Shown: one piece after another, positions 46,454 to 54,488 of the stretch
Position numbering within the stretch: the stretch's first letter is position 1
Layout: each line of letters begins with the position of its first letter
Assembly: GCF_003148825.1 (NCBI RefSeq)
Contig: NZ_QGGZ01000003.1
Location: 496,001 to 560,000, forward strand
DNA length: 64,000 bases
Direction of reading: 5' to 3'
DNA from: Streptomyces sp. CG 926
Lineage (GTDB): Bacteria; Actinomycetota; Actinomycetes; Streptomycetales; Streptomycetaceae
Notes under the pieces: generated by a model
The model's input: the letters and a program-made list of their open reading frames with translations, nothing else
What the model was told of the DNA's origin: nothing
Databases searched by the model: none
Translations under genes and position numbers: made by a program

Positions 46454-47485
46454 TCAGGCGTCGAGCACCCGGTCGAACTGGGTGGTGGTGTGCCGCAGGT
46501 GCGCCACCAGCTCGTCGCCGACCTTCGGCTCGGTCGCGTCCGAGGGCACGAACAGGATCGACACCTGCATGTGCGGCGGCTCCGCGAACCAGCGCTGCTT
46601 GCCCGCCCAGACGAAGGGCGAGAGGTTGCGGTTGACCGTGGCCAGACCCGCCCGGGCGACGCCCTTGGCGCGCGGCATCACACCGTGGAGCGCCTTGGGG
46701 GCCTCCAGGCCCACTCCGTGCGAGGTACCGCCGGCCACCACGACCAGCCAGCCGTCGGAGGCGGCCTTCTGCTGGCGGTAGCCGAACCGGTCGCCCTTGG
46801 CCACGCGCGTGACGTCGAGGACGGCGCCGCGGTACTCGGTGGCCTCGTGGTCGCCCAGCCACAGCCGGGTGCCGATGCGCGCCCGGAAGCGGGTCTGCGG
46901 GAACTGCTGCTGCAGCCGCGCGAGCTCCGTGGCCCGCAGGTGGCTGACGAACATGGTGTGCAGCGGCAGCCGGGCCGCGCGCAGCCGGTCCATCCAGCCG
47001 ATGACCTCCTCGACGGCGTCCGAGCCGTCCGGGCGGTCCAGGGGCAGGTGCAGGGCGAAGCCCTCCAGCCGGACGTCCTCGATCGCGGCGTGCAGCTGGC
47101 CGAGGTCCTGCTCGGAGATGCCGTGGCGGCGCATCGAGCTCATGCACTCGATGACCACCCTGGCTCCCACCAGACCGCGCACCCCGTCCAGCGACGCGAC
47201 CGAGCGGATGACCCGGTCCGGCAGCGGCACCGGGTCCTCGCCCCGTCGGAAGGGGGTGAGGACGAGCAGGTCGCCGCCGAACCAGTCCTTGATGCTGGAG
47301 GCCTCGTACGTCGTTCCCACGGCCAGGATGTCGGCGCCCATACGGGTCGCCTCCTCGCAGAGCCGCTCGTGACCGAAGCCGTATCCGTTGCCCTTGCAGA
47401 CCGGGATCAGCCCGGGGAACTGGTCCTGGATCTGCTTCTGGTGCGCACGCCAGCGCGCGGTGTCGACGTAGAGCGTGAGCGCCAT
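46454..47485 (-). CDS. Alanine racemase N-terminal-fold (PLP-barrel) protein
   Basis: The 343-residue protein has the PLP lysine K31 in PVCKGNGYGFG and barrel motifs including ADILAVGTTYEA, VVIECMSSMRRHG and RARIGTRLWLGD. It lacks a clear separate C-terminal domain of a canonical alanine racemase, so racemase activity is uncertain. It lies just downstream of the FemX-type gene in the same direction, which hints at a linked role in peptidoglycan peptide metabolism. Confidence 0.82.
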   Translation of the reverse strand: MALTLYVDTARWRAHQKQIQDQFPGLIPVCKGNGYGFGHERLCEEATRMGADILAVGTTYEASSIKDWFGGDLLVLTPFRRGEDPVPLPDRVIRSVASLDGVRGLVGARVVIECMSSMRRHGISEQDLGQLHAAIEDVRLEGFALHLPLDRPDGSDAVEEVIGWMDRLRAARLPLHTMFVSHLRATELARLQQQFPQTRFRARIGTRLWLGDHEATEYRGAVLDVTRVAKGDRFGYRQQKAASDGWLVVVAGGTSHGVGLEAPKALHGVMPRAKGVARAGLATVNRNLSPFVWAGKQRWFAEPPHMQVSILFVPSDATEPKVGDELVAHLRHTTTQFDRVLDA

Positions 47486-47561
47486 GCCCGTCCGGAACCT
47501 CTCCTGAGAAGCTGCCTGGTGCAGCGGTGCTGTCTGTGCGTGTGGGGCGGGGTGGGGCCGG

Positions 47562-48680
47562 TCAGCGGCGCGACATGTAGATGTCGAGCGCCTTGTGCAG
47601 CACCTTGTTGAGCGGGAAGTCCCACTCGCCGACGTACTCCACGGCCTCGCCGCCCGTACCGACCTTGAACTGGATCAGACCGAACAAGTGGTCGTTCTCG
47701 TCCAGCGTGTCAGAGATACCGCGCAGGTCGTAGACGCTTGCGCCGAGCGCGTACGAGTCGCGCAGCATCCGCCACTGCATCGCGTTCGAGGGGCGGACCT
47801 CACGCTTGTGGTTGGCGGAGGCGCCGTAGGAGTACCAGACGTGCTGGCCGACGGTGAGCATCGTGGCGGCGGCCAGCGGCTCTCCCTCGTGCGTGGCGAT
47901 GTAGAGCCGCATCCGGTTGGGGTCCTCGGAGTTGAGGGCCGTCCACTGACGCTGGAAGTAGCTGAGCGGACGCGGGCGGAACTTGTCGCGCTCGGCCGTG
48001 ATCTCGTACAGGTGCTGCCAGGTCGGCAGGTCGTCGTAGCCGCCCTGGACGACCTCGACACCGGCCTTCTCGGCCTTCTTGATGTTGCGGCGCCACAGCT
48101 GGTTGAAGCCCTTGAGGACATCGTCCAGCGAGCGGTTGGCCAGCGGTACCTGGAAGACGTAGCGCGGCTGGACGTCACCGAATCCGGCGCCGCCGTCCTC
48201 GGCCTGCTGCCAGCCCATGCGGCGCAGCTTGTCCGACACCTCGAAGGCGCGGGGCTCGATGACCGAGGCCTCCACGTCGCGCAGGCGCTTCACGTTCGGG
48301 TCCTGGATACCGGCCTTGATGGCGGTCGAGTTCCAGCGGCGGATGACGACGGGCGGGCCCATCTTCACGGTGAAGGCGCCCTGCTGCTTGAGGTGGGCCA
48401 GCATCGGCTGGAGCCATTCCTCCAGGTTCGGGGCGTACCAGTTGATGACCGGGCCCTCGGGCAGGTACGCGAGGTACCGCTTCACCTTGGGCAGCTGCCG
48501 GTACAACACGAGGGCGGCGCCGACCAGTTCTCCGGACTCGTCGAACCAGCCGAGATTCTCGGAACGCCACTCGTTCTTCACGTCGGCCCACGCCGGGACC
48601 TGGCAGTGGCTCGCCGAGGGCAGGCTCTGGAGGTAACCCAGATGCTGCTCTCGGCTGATGGTCCTCAGGGACAGGCTCAT
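47562..48680 (-). CDS. femX: FemABX-family aminoacyltransferase (FemX-like)
   Basis: ATG 48680 with GAGGAG at a normal distance gives 372 residues; the longer frame to 48893 is unsupported. Two GNAT-like halves are visible, with VPAWADVKNEWRSENLGW near the start and a basic helical hinge (GFNQLWRRNIKKAEKAGVEV). The second half includes GQHVWYSYGASANHKREVRPSNAMQW. FemX in Streptomyces adds the first glycine from glycyl-tRNA to the lipid II peptide. It precedes the alanine-racemase-fold gene by 76 bases. Confidence 0.9.
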   Translation of the reverse strand: MSLSLRTISREQHLGYLQSLPSASHCQVPAWADVKNEWRSENLGWFDESGELVGAALVLYRQLPKVKRYLAYLPEGPVINWYAPNLEEWLQPMLAHLKQQGAFTVKMGPPVVIRRWNSTAIKAGIQDPNVKRLRDVEASVIEPRAFEVSDKLRRMGWQQAEDGGAGFGDVQPRYVFQVPLANRSLDDVLKGFNQLWRRNIKKAEKAGVEVVQGGYDDLPTWQHLYEITAERDKFRPRPLSYFQRQWTALNSEDPNRMRLYIATHEGEPLAAATMLTVGQHVWYSYGASANHKREVRPSNAMQWRMLRDSYALGASVYDLRGISDTLDENDHLFGLIQFKVGTGGEAVEYVGEWDFPLNKVLHKALDIYMSRR

Positions 48681-48831
48681 GCGGGGCGTCTCCTCGGCGG
48701 CTTCGCTGGCTATGGCGCGAAGCCTACTGCGACAAGGGCGCCACCCTTCTGGGGGACGGGCCGTGGGCCCGGGCCGGTGCGTGGCCGGCGCCCTGCCGCG
48801 GAGGTGTCCCGGTCTGTCCCGGGTGGCCCGC

Positions 48832-49134
48832 TCAGCCCCCGAAGAGGCCGCCGTGGAACATGCCGAGGTAGAAGCCGATGGCAGACGCGCCAAGGCCGAT
48901 GATCAGCGCGAAGCGCTCGCGTGTCGTGACGGAGACGAACTGTCCGTACGCGCCGGTCAGGATTCCGATCAGCCCGGCCCACGAGCTGATCAGGTGCAGG
49001 TTGTGGAAGAAGGCCGTGACGAACGCCACGGCGCCGAGGGTCAGCGTGACCGCCATCAGGGTGTCCTGCAGCGGGTGGGGCTTGCCGTCGGTGGAGAGCA
49101 GGGAGATCTGAGGGGGCCGCATTGCCTGTGCCAT
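48832..49134 (-). CDS. Small three-helix membrane protein of unknown function
   Basis: ATG 49134 with GGAGGTG nine bases upstream starts a 100-residue protein. A short hydrophilic N-terminus ([20 protein letters not shown]) is followed by about three hydrophobic segments ([56 protein letters not shown]) and Gly-rich C-terminus. The family was not recognised. It sits between femX and the divergent ribosomal operon. Confidence 0.75.
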   Translation of the reverse strand: MAQAMRPPQISLLSTDGKPHPLQDTLMAVTLTLGAVAFVTAFFHNLHLISSWAGLIGILTGAYGQFVSVTTRERFALIIGLGASAIGFYLGMFHGGLFGG

Positions 49135-49251
49135 CGGTAGGGCACCTCCTGGCTGAAGCTGGCGGTGCTGCGGGCTGCCTCCGACAAGCGGCCGAGGGTC
49201 TAGCACCGAGCACACCCGATGGATACAGATTGTGGCCCTCTTCCGGAGGAT

Positions 49252-49281
49252 TTCAACCGGAAGGGTGCGAGCAGGTAGTCT
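49252..49281 (+). promoter_or_regulatory. Candidate promoter of the rpsF operon
   Basis: TAGTCT (49276-49281) fits a -10 box, with TTCAAC (49252-49257) 18 bases upstream as a possible -35. It would leave a leader of about 100 bases before rpsF. Confidence 0.4.
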
Positions 49282-49338
49282 GTACAGCTGCGCGGTGTCT
49301 GCTCTACGGACGCCGTGCTCACGCATCACGACCCTCCT

Positions 49339-49357
49339 GCCACGGAACGACCGTGGC
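49339..49357 (+). promoter_or_regulatory. Leader hairpin before rpsF, candidate S6:S18 autoregulatory element
   Basis: GCCACGG and CCGTGGC pair around AACGA about 30 bases before rpsF. A family of rpsF leaders binds the S6:S18 complex through a CCG-containing structure. Position and the CCG fit, but the full motif was not demonstrated. Confidence 0.35.
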
Positions 49358-49385
49358 CGCTGAGTCCAAAGGAGGTGGGTTCCAC

Positions 49386-49676
49386 ATGCGTCACTACGAA
49401 GTGATGGTCATCCTCGACCCCGATCTCGAGGAGCGCGCTGTCTCCCCGCTGATCGAGAACTTCCTTTCTGTCGTCCGTGAGGGCAACGGAAAGGTCGAGA
49501 AGGTCGACACCTGGGGCCGTCGTCGTCTCGCTTACGAGATCAAGAAGAAGCCTGAGGGCATCTACTCGGTCATCGACCTTCAGGCCGAGCCTGCGGTCGT
49601 CAAGGAGCTTGACCGACAGATGAACCTGAACGAGTCGGTTCTCCGGACCAAGGTCCTTCGCCCCGAGACCCACTGA
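49386..49676 (+). CDS. rpsF: 30S ribosomal protein S6
   Basis: The 96-residue protein begins [19 protein letters not shown] and has [20 protein letters not shown], the S6 signature. An AAAGGAGGTGGG ribosome site precedes ATG 49386. S6 pairs with S18 on the platform of the small subunit; both are encoded in this rpsF-ssb-rpsR-rplI operon. Confidence 0.98.
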   Translation: MRHYEVMVILDPDLEERAVSPLIENFLSVVREGNGKVEKVDTWGRRRLAYEIKKKPEGIYSVIDLQAEPAVVKELDRQMNLNESVLRTKVLRPETH

Positions 49677-49748
49677 ACTTCGGTTCAGCGGTAATCGGGA
49701 TCGAGTAGCACAGCAGCCCAGCAGCAATCCCCGCCGAGAGGTTCATCC

Positions 49749-50345
49749 ATGGCAGGCGAGACCGTCATCACGGTCGTCGGCAATCTCGTCGACGACCCCG
49801 AGCTGCGCTTCACCCCCTCGGGTGCGGCGGTCGCGAAGTTCCGTGTCGCGTCCACTCCCCGCATCTTCGACAAGCAGACCAATGAGTGGAAGGACGGCGA
49901 AGGCCTGTTCCTGACCTGCTCGGTCTGGCGTCAGGCGGCGGAGAACGTCGCCGAGTCCCTTCAGCGGGGCATGCGCGTCATCGTGCAGGGCCGGCTGAAG
50001 CAGCGGTCGTACGAGGACCGTGAGGGTGTCAAGCGCACGGTCTACGAGCTGGACGTCGAGGAAGTCGGCCCCAGCCTGAAGACCGCCACGGCCAAGGTCG
50101 CCAAGACCACCGGTCGCGGTGGCCAGGGTGGATACGGCGGCGGCGGTCAGCAGCAGGGCGGCGGCGGTGGCAACTGGGGCGGAGCCCCCGGTGGCCAGCA
50201 GCAGCAGGGCGGCGGAGCTCCCTCCGACGACCCGTGGGCGTCCAGCGCGCCGGCCGGTGGCCAGCAGCAGGGCGGCGGCGGGGGCGGTTGGGGCGGAAGC
50301 TCCGGCGGCTCCGGCGGTGGCTACTCGGACGAGCCGCCCTTCTAG
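49749..50345 (+). CDS. ssb: Single-stranded DNA-binding protein
   Basis: The 198-residue protein has an N-terminal OB-fold ([21 protein letters not shown] to about residue 115). A long Gly/Gln-rich linker with repeated GGQQQGGGG is followed by the acidic protein-interaction tip DEPPF. It coats single strands during replication and repair. It lies between rpsF and rpsR in the standard order. The related sporulation-linked SsbB is not in this window. Confidence 0.97.
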   Translation: MAGETVITVVGNLVDDPELRFTPSGAAVAKFRVASTPRIFDKQTNEWKDGEGLFLTCSVWRQAAENVAESLQRGMRVIVQGRLKQRSYEDREGVKRTVYELDVEEVGPSLKTATAKVAKTTGRGGQGGYGGGGQQQGGGGGNWGGAPGGQQQQGGGAPSDDPWASSAPAGGQQQGGGGGGWGGSSGGSGGGYSDEPPF

Positions 50346-50387
50346 GGCAGCTCGCATCCCACTTCTTGATCACACAGGAGAGACACA

Positions 50388-50624
50388 ATGGCGAAGCCGC
50401 CTGTGCGCAAGCCTAAGAAGAAGGTCTGCGCTTTCTGCAAGGACAAGACCGCGTACGTGGACTACAAGGACACGAACATGCTGCGGAAGTTCATTTCCGA
50501 CCGCGGCAAGATCCGTGCCCGCCGCGTGACCGGCAACTGCACGCAGCACCAGCGTGACGTCGCCACGGCCGTCAAGAACAGCCGTGAGATGGCGCTGCTG
50601 CCCTACACGTCCACCGCACGATAA
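50388..50624 (+). CDS. rpsR: 30S ribosomal protein S18, zinc-ribbon (C+) form
   Basis: The 78-residue protein [19 protein letters not shown] has a CxxC pair and a later GNCTQHQ. Together these look like the four-ligand zinc-binding set of C+ ribosomal proteins. Streptomyces often carry a zinc-free paralogue elsewhere, used under zinc starvation. It follows ssb by 42 bases with AGGAGAG upstream. Confidence 0.95.
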   Translation: MAKPPVRKPKKKVCAFCKDKTAYVDYKDTNMLRKFISDRGKIRARRVTGNCTQHQRDVATAVKNSREMALLPYTSTAR

Positions 50625-50642
50625 GGAAAGGGTGACCGACTA

Positions 50643-51089
50643 ATGAAGATCATCCTGACCCACGAGGTTTCTGGCCTCGGTGCCGCCGGCGATGTCGTCG
50701 ACGTCAAGGACGGTTACGCTCGCAACTACCTGGTCCCGCGTGGTTTCGCGATCCGCTGGACCAAGGGTGGCGAGAAGGACGTGGCGCAGATCCGCCGCGC
50801 CCGCAAGATCCACGAGATCGCGACCATCGAGCAGGCCAACGAGGTCAAGGCCAAGCTCGAGGGTGTGAAGGTCCGTCTGGCCACCCGCGCGGGTGACGCC
50901 GGTCGTCTCTTCGGTTCCGTGACCCCGGCCGACATCGCCACGGCGATCGAGTCCTCGGGTGGCCCGAAGGTCGACAAGCGCCGCGTCGAGCTCGGCTCCC
51001 CGATCAAGACCCTCGGTTCGTACCAGGTCTCCGTGCGTCTGCACGCCGACGTGGCCGCGAACGTGGGCATCGAGGTCGTCGCCGCCTAA
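50643..51089 (+). CDS. rplI: 50S ribosomal protein L9
   Basis: The 148-residue protein starts [21 protein letters not shown] with the N-terminal L9 fold. The connecting helix ([21 protein letters not shown]) and C-terminal domain ([19 protein letters not shown]) follow. It is the last gene of the operon and ends 11 bases before a terminator. Confidence 0.98.
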   Translation: MKIILTHEVSGLGAAGDVVDVKDGYARNYLVPRGFAIRWTKGGEKDVAQIRRARKIHEIATIEQANEVKAKLEGVKVRLATRAGDAGRLFGSVTPADIATAIESSGGPKVDKRRVELGSPIKTLGSYQVSVRLHADVAANVGIEVVAA

Positions 51090-51100
51090 GGGCTGCGCAT

Positions 51101-51132
51101 GAAGGGCCGCACCCCCAGGGGTGCGGCCCTTC
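51101..51132. terminator. Hairpin terminator after rplI
   Basis: Fifteen-base perfect arms GAAGGGCCGCACCCC / GGGGTGCGGCCCTTC with a two-base centre lie between the rplI and MATE genes, which converge. Confidence 0.9.
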
Positions 51133-51148
51133 GTCGTTGTCGGACGCT

Positions 51149-51162
51149 GTTTCACGTGAAAC
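51149..51162. promoter_or_regulatory. parS: parS site 8
   Basis: A perfect GTTTCACGTGAAAC within a 22-base perfect palindrome (51145-51166). Confidence 0.97.
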
Positions 51163-51181
51163 AGCGCGGCCCGGCCCGGAC

Positions 51182-51195
51182 GTTTCACGTGAAAC
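51182..51195. promoter_or_regulatory. parS: parS site 9
   Basis: A perfect GTTTCACGTGAAAC centred 33 bases from site 8, between rplI and the MATE transporter. Confidence 0.97.
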
Positions 51196-51222
51196 ACGAC
51201 CGGGGGCCGTACGGGACACCCC

Positions 51223-52560
51223 TCAGCGGGTGGCACCCGCGATCAGCCATCGACCCGAGCCGGCGCGCAGCTGGAGCGTGATCATCCGAACCACCATCAT
51301 CAGCGTCATGGCCCACCAGAGCGCCGTCAGGCCGCCTCCGAGCATCGGCACGAGCAGCGCGGCCGGGGCGAATGCGGCGAGGGTCAGGAGCATGGCCCGA
51401 GCCAGGTAGCGGCCGTCTCCGGCGCCCATCAGGACCCCGTCGAGTACGAAGACGATGCCGGAGACGGGCTGGGAGAGGGCCACGACGAGCAGAGCCGGCA
51501 GCAGGGCCGACTCGACGGCCGGATCGCTGGTGAACAACGGGATGAACACCGGGCGGGCCAGGACGACCAGAAGCCCGAGCACGACGCCCGAGGCGATCCC
51601 CCACTGCACCATGCGGCGGCAGACGGCCCTGGCGCCGTCGGTGTCGCCCGCGCCCAGGTAGCGGCCGATGATCGCCTGCCCTGCGATCGCTATGGCGTCC
51701 AAGGCGAAGGCGAGCAGGCTCCACAGGGAGAGCAGGATCTGGTGGGCGGCGATATCGGCGTCGCCGAGCCGGGCGGCCACGGCGGTGGCGATCATCAGGA
51801 TCGCGCGCAGCGACAGGGTGCGGACCAGCAGCGGAGCGCCCGCCCGGGCGCAGGCCCGGATGCCCGCGAGGTCGGGGCGTAGCGAGGCATCGTGGCGCCG
51901 GGCGCCGCGGACGACCACGACGAGGTAGGCGGCGGCCATGGCGCACTGGGCGATGACCGTGCCCCAGGCGGAGCCCGCGATGCCGAGGCCCGCACCGTAG
52001 ACCAGGGCGACATTCAGGCCCGCGTTGAGGGCGAAGCCGCCGATGGCGACGTAGAGCGGCGTACGGGTGTCCTGGAGGCCGCGGATGACCCCTGTGGCGG
52101 CCAGGACCATGAGCATGGCCGGGATACCGAGGGCGGAGATCCGCAGGTAGGTGACCGCGTGCGGGGCGACGGTGTCGGAGGCCCCGAAGAGCGAGACCAG
52201 GGAGGGGGTCGCGGGCAGCACCACGGCGACGACGGCCACACCCAGCAGGAGGGCGAGCCAGATGCCGTCGATCCCCTGCCGGATGGCCGCCTGGAGGTCT
52301 CCTGCGCCGACGCGGCGGGAGACGGCCGCGGTGGTGGCGTAGGCGAGGAAGACGAAGACGCTCACAGCGGTGGTGAGGACCGCGGCGGCGATGCCGAGGC
52401 CGGCCAGCTGGGGGGTGCCGAGATGTCCCACGATGGCGCTGTCGGCCATCACGAAGAGGGGCTCGGCGACGAGTGCGCCGAAGGCAGGGAGAGCGAGTGC
52501 GAAGATCTCTCGGTCATGCCGTCCCGGCCCTGCCTTGGGTGCTGCGACAGCCTGTTTCAT
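51223..52560 (-). CDS. MATE-family efflux transporter (DinF-like)
   Basis: The 445-residue protein has about 12 hydrophobic helices in two homologous halves. MATE landmarks include ALVAEPLFVMADSAIVGHLG in the first half, RGLQDTRTPLYVAIGGFALN in the middle and AIAGQAIIGRYLGAGDTDGA in the second. It likely exports cationic drugs or metabolites using sodium or protons. The gene converges on the rpsF operon. Its promoter side faces the dnaB region with DnaA boxes. Confidence 0.92.
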   Translation of the reverse strand: MKQAVAAPKAGPGRHDREIFALALPAFGALVAEPLFVMADSAIVGHLGTPQLAGLGIAAAVLTTAVSVFVFLAYATTAAVSRRVGAGDLQAAIRQGIDGIWLALLLGVAVVAVVLPATPSLVSLFGASDTVAPHAVTYLRISALGIPAMLMVLAATGVIRGLQDTRTPLYVAIGGFALNAGLNVALVYGAGLGIAGSAWGTVIAQCAMAAAYLVVVVRGARRHDASLRPDLAGIRACARAGAPLLVRTLSLRAILMIATAVAARLGDADIAAHQILLSLWSLLAFALDAIAIAGQAIIGRYLGAGDTDGARAVCRRMVQWGIASGVVLGLLVVLARPVFIPLFTSDPAVESALLPALLVVALSQPVSGIVFVLDGVLMGAGDGRYLARAMLLTLAAFAPAALLVPMLGGGLTALWWAMTLMMVVRMITLQLRAGSGRWLIAGATR

Positions 52561-52994
52561 GCGCTCAATCTAATCTTCCACAGGTAATGGATGCAACCAC
52601 CTTGGGATCCTTACTGGCGCGTTGACTTGCGCGTTCCTCGCACCTCGTTGGAGGCGATCTCGGGACGGCGGCCAAGAATTTTCTCCACCGCTGGGTCCGG
52701 AGGAGGAAAGCGCAGGTCAGAGTGCGTAACGGGGTGGCGCGGGTGATTTTGTCCACAGCGTCGTCCCCCGGTCCGTACACAGCTTCCGGCGAGTTACCCA
52801 CAGCATTGGCGCGGTCATCCACATGTCATCCACACACCCTGTGGATAACAAGATTGGCTGACGCCGCTCTCGGGCCTACCGTGGTTCGTTGCCCGACTCG
52901 CCGACAGCGGATTCGGGTGCCCCAAATGTCAGAGCCGTGTCGTAGAAAGAGTGACACGGCGAGGTCCGCGTTGCGGACGGGAGGAGGCGGCCCG
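52561..52994. promoter_or_regulatory. dnaB upstream region with a five-member DnaA-box cluster
   Basis: No gene is seen in these 434 bases between the divergent MATE and dnaB genes. Within 100 bases lie a perfect TTGTCCACA (52749-52757), TTACCCACA (52794-52802), TCATCCACA (52815-52823 and 52826-52834) and TGTGGATAA (52840-52848, the complement of TTATCCACA). They end 146 bases before the dnaB start. The cluster resembles a miniature of oriC and could give DnaA control of dnaB. Confidence 0.75.
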
Positions 52995-54479
52995 GTGAGC
53001 ATGCCCGAGCCCATGGACGACCCCTGGGCCGACAGCGGTCCGGGTGACCGTCTGCCCGCCCGTCCGCGCCGTAACAGCGAAGGCCGTGGCCGCGGGGACG
53101 AACAGCACGACCGGGGCCGTGAGGGCGGCTCCTGGGACTCCGGCGGTGGCGGCGGCTTCGAGCGTGTCCCGCCCCAGGACCTCGACGCCGAGCAGTCGGT
53201 GCTCGGCGGCATGCTGCTCTCCAAGGACGCCATCGCGGATGTCGTCGAGGTCCTCAAGGGCCACGACTTCTACCGGCCCTCGCACGAGACCATCTACCAG
53301 GCCATCCTCGACCTGTACGCCAAGGGCGAGCCGGCCGACCCGATCACCATCGGCGCCGAGCTGACCCGTCGCGGCGAGATCAGCAAGGTGGGCGGGGCCT
53401 CCTACCTGCACACCCTGGTCCAGTCCGTGCCGACCGCGGCGAACGCCGAGTACTACGCGGAGATCGTCCACGAGCGGGCCGTCCTGCGCCGCCTGGTCGC
53501 CGCCGGTACGAAGATCACGCAGATGGGTTATGCGGCCGACGGCGACGTCGACGAGATCGTCAACAGCGCCCAGGCGGAGATCTACGCCGTCACCGAGCAG
53601 CGGACCTCCGAGGACTACCTGCCGCTGGGCGACATCATGGAGGGCGCCCTCGACGAGATCGAGGCGATCGGCTCCCGAAGCGGCCAGATGTCGGGCGTTC
53701 CCACCGGCTTCACGGACCTGGACTCGCTGACCAACGGCCTGCACCCGGGACAGATGATCGTCATCGCCGCCCGTCCCGCCATGGGTAAGTCCACGCTCGC
53801 GCTGGACTTCGCCCGGGCTTGCTCGATCAAGAGCAACCTGCCGAGCGTGATCTTCTCCCTCGAAATGGGGCGCAACGAGATCGCCATGCGCCTGCTCTCG
53901 GCGGAGGCCCGGGTGGCGCTCCACCACATGCGCTCGGGAACGATGACGGACGACGACTGGACCCGCCTCGCCCGCCGGATGCCGGACGTCTCCGCCGCCC
54001 CGCTCTACATCGACGACTCCCCCAACCTCTCGATGATGGAGATCCGGGCCAAGTGCCGTCGGCTCAAGCAGCGCAACGACCTCTCGCTCGTGGTCATCGA
54101 CTACCTCCAGCTGATGCAGTCGGGCGGCTCGCGTCGTCCCGAGAGCCGTCAGCAGGAGGTCTCGGACATGTCCCGAAACCTCAAGCTGCTGGCGAAGGAG
54201 CTGGAGGTCCCCGTGATCGCGCTCTCCCAGCTGAACCGTGGTCCGGAACAGCGCACCGACAAGAAGCCGATGGTCTCCGACCTGCGTGAATCGGGATCGA
54301 TCGAGCAGGACGCGGACATGGTGATCCTGCTGCACCGCGAGGACGCGTACGAGAAGGAGTCCCCCCGCGCGGGCGAGGCGGACCTGATCGTGGCGAAGCA
54401 CCGTAACGGCCCTACGGCCACGATCACGGTGGCCTTCCAAGGTCACTACTCACGCTTCGTGGACATGGCCAACACGTAG
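52995..54479 (+). CDS. dnaB: Replicative DNA helicase DnaB
   Basis: GTG 52995, preceded by GGGAGGAGG, gives 494 residues; the frame to 52722 is unsupported. A Gly/Arg-rich N-terminal tail (about 55 residues) precedes the DnaB N-terminal domain (PPQDLDAEQSVLGGMLLS). The RecA-like motor has Walker A ARPAMGKSTLALD, Walker B LVVIDYLQLM and the loop SDMSRNLKLLAKELEVPVIALSQ, interrupted by no intein, unlike mycobacterial DnaB. As a hexamer it unwinds DNA at forks; the DUF721 protein may load it. Confidence 0.97.
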   Translation: MSMPEPMDDPWADSGPGDRLPARPRRNSEGRGRGDEQHDRGREGGSWDSGGGGGFERVPPQDLDAEQSVLGGMLLSKDAIADVVEVLKGHDFYRPSHETIYQAILDLYAKGEPADPITIGAELTRRGEISKVGGASYLHTLVQSVPTAANAEYYAEIVHERAVLRRLVAAGTKITQMGYAADGDVDEIVNSAQAEIYAVTEQRTSEDYLPLGDIMEGALDEIEAIGSRSGQMSGVPTGFTDLDSLTNGLHPGQMIVIAARPAMGKSTLALDFARACSIKSNLPSVIFSLEMGRNEIAMRLLSAEARVALHHMRSGTMTDDDWTRLARRMPDVSAAPLYIDDSPNLSMMEIRAKCRRLKQRNDLSLVVIDYLQLMQSGGSRRPESRQQEVSDMSRNLKLLAKELEVPVIALSQLNRGPEQRTDKKPMVSDLRESGSIEQDADMVILLHREDAYEKESPRAGEADLIVAKHRNGPTATITVAFQGHYSRFVDMANT

Positions 54480-54488
54480 CATCCGATC

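Noticed and set aside
52995..54479. Intein in dnaB, as in mycobacteria
   Set aside because: The helicase motifs are continuous at normal spacing and the length (494 residues) leaves no room for an intein.
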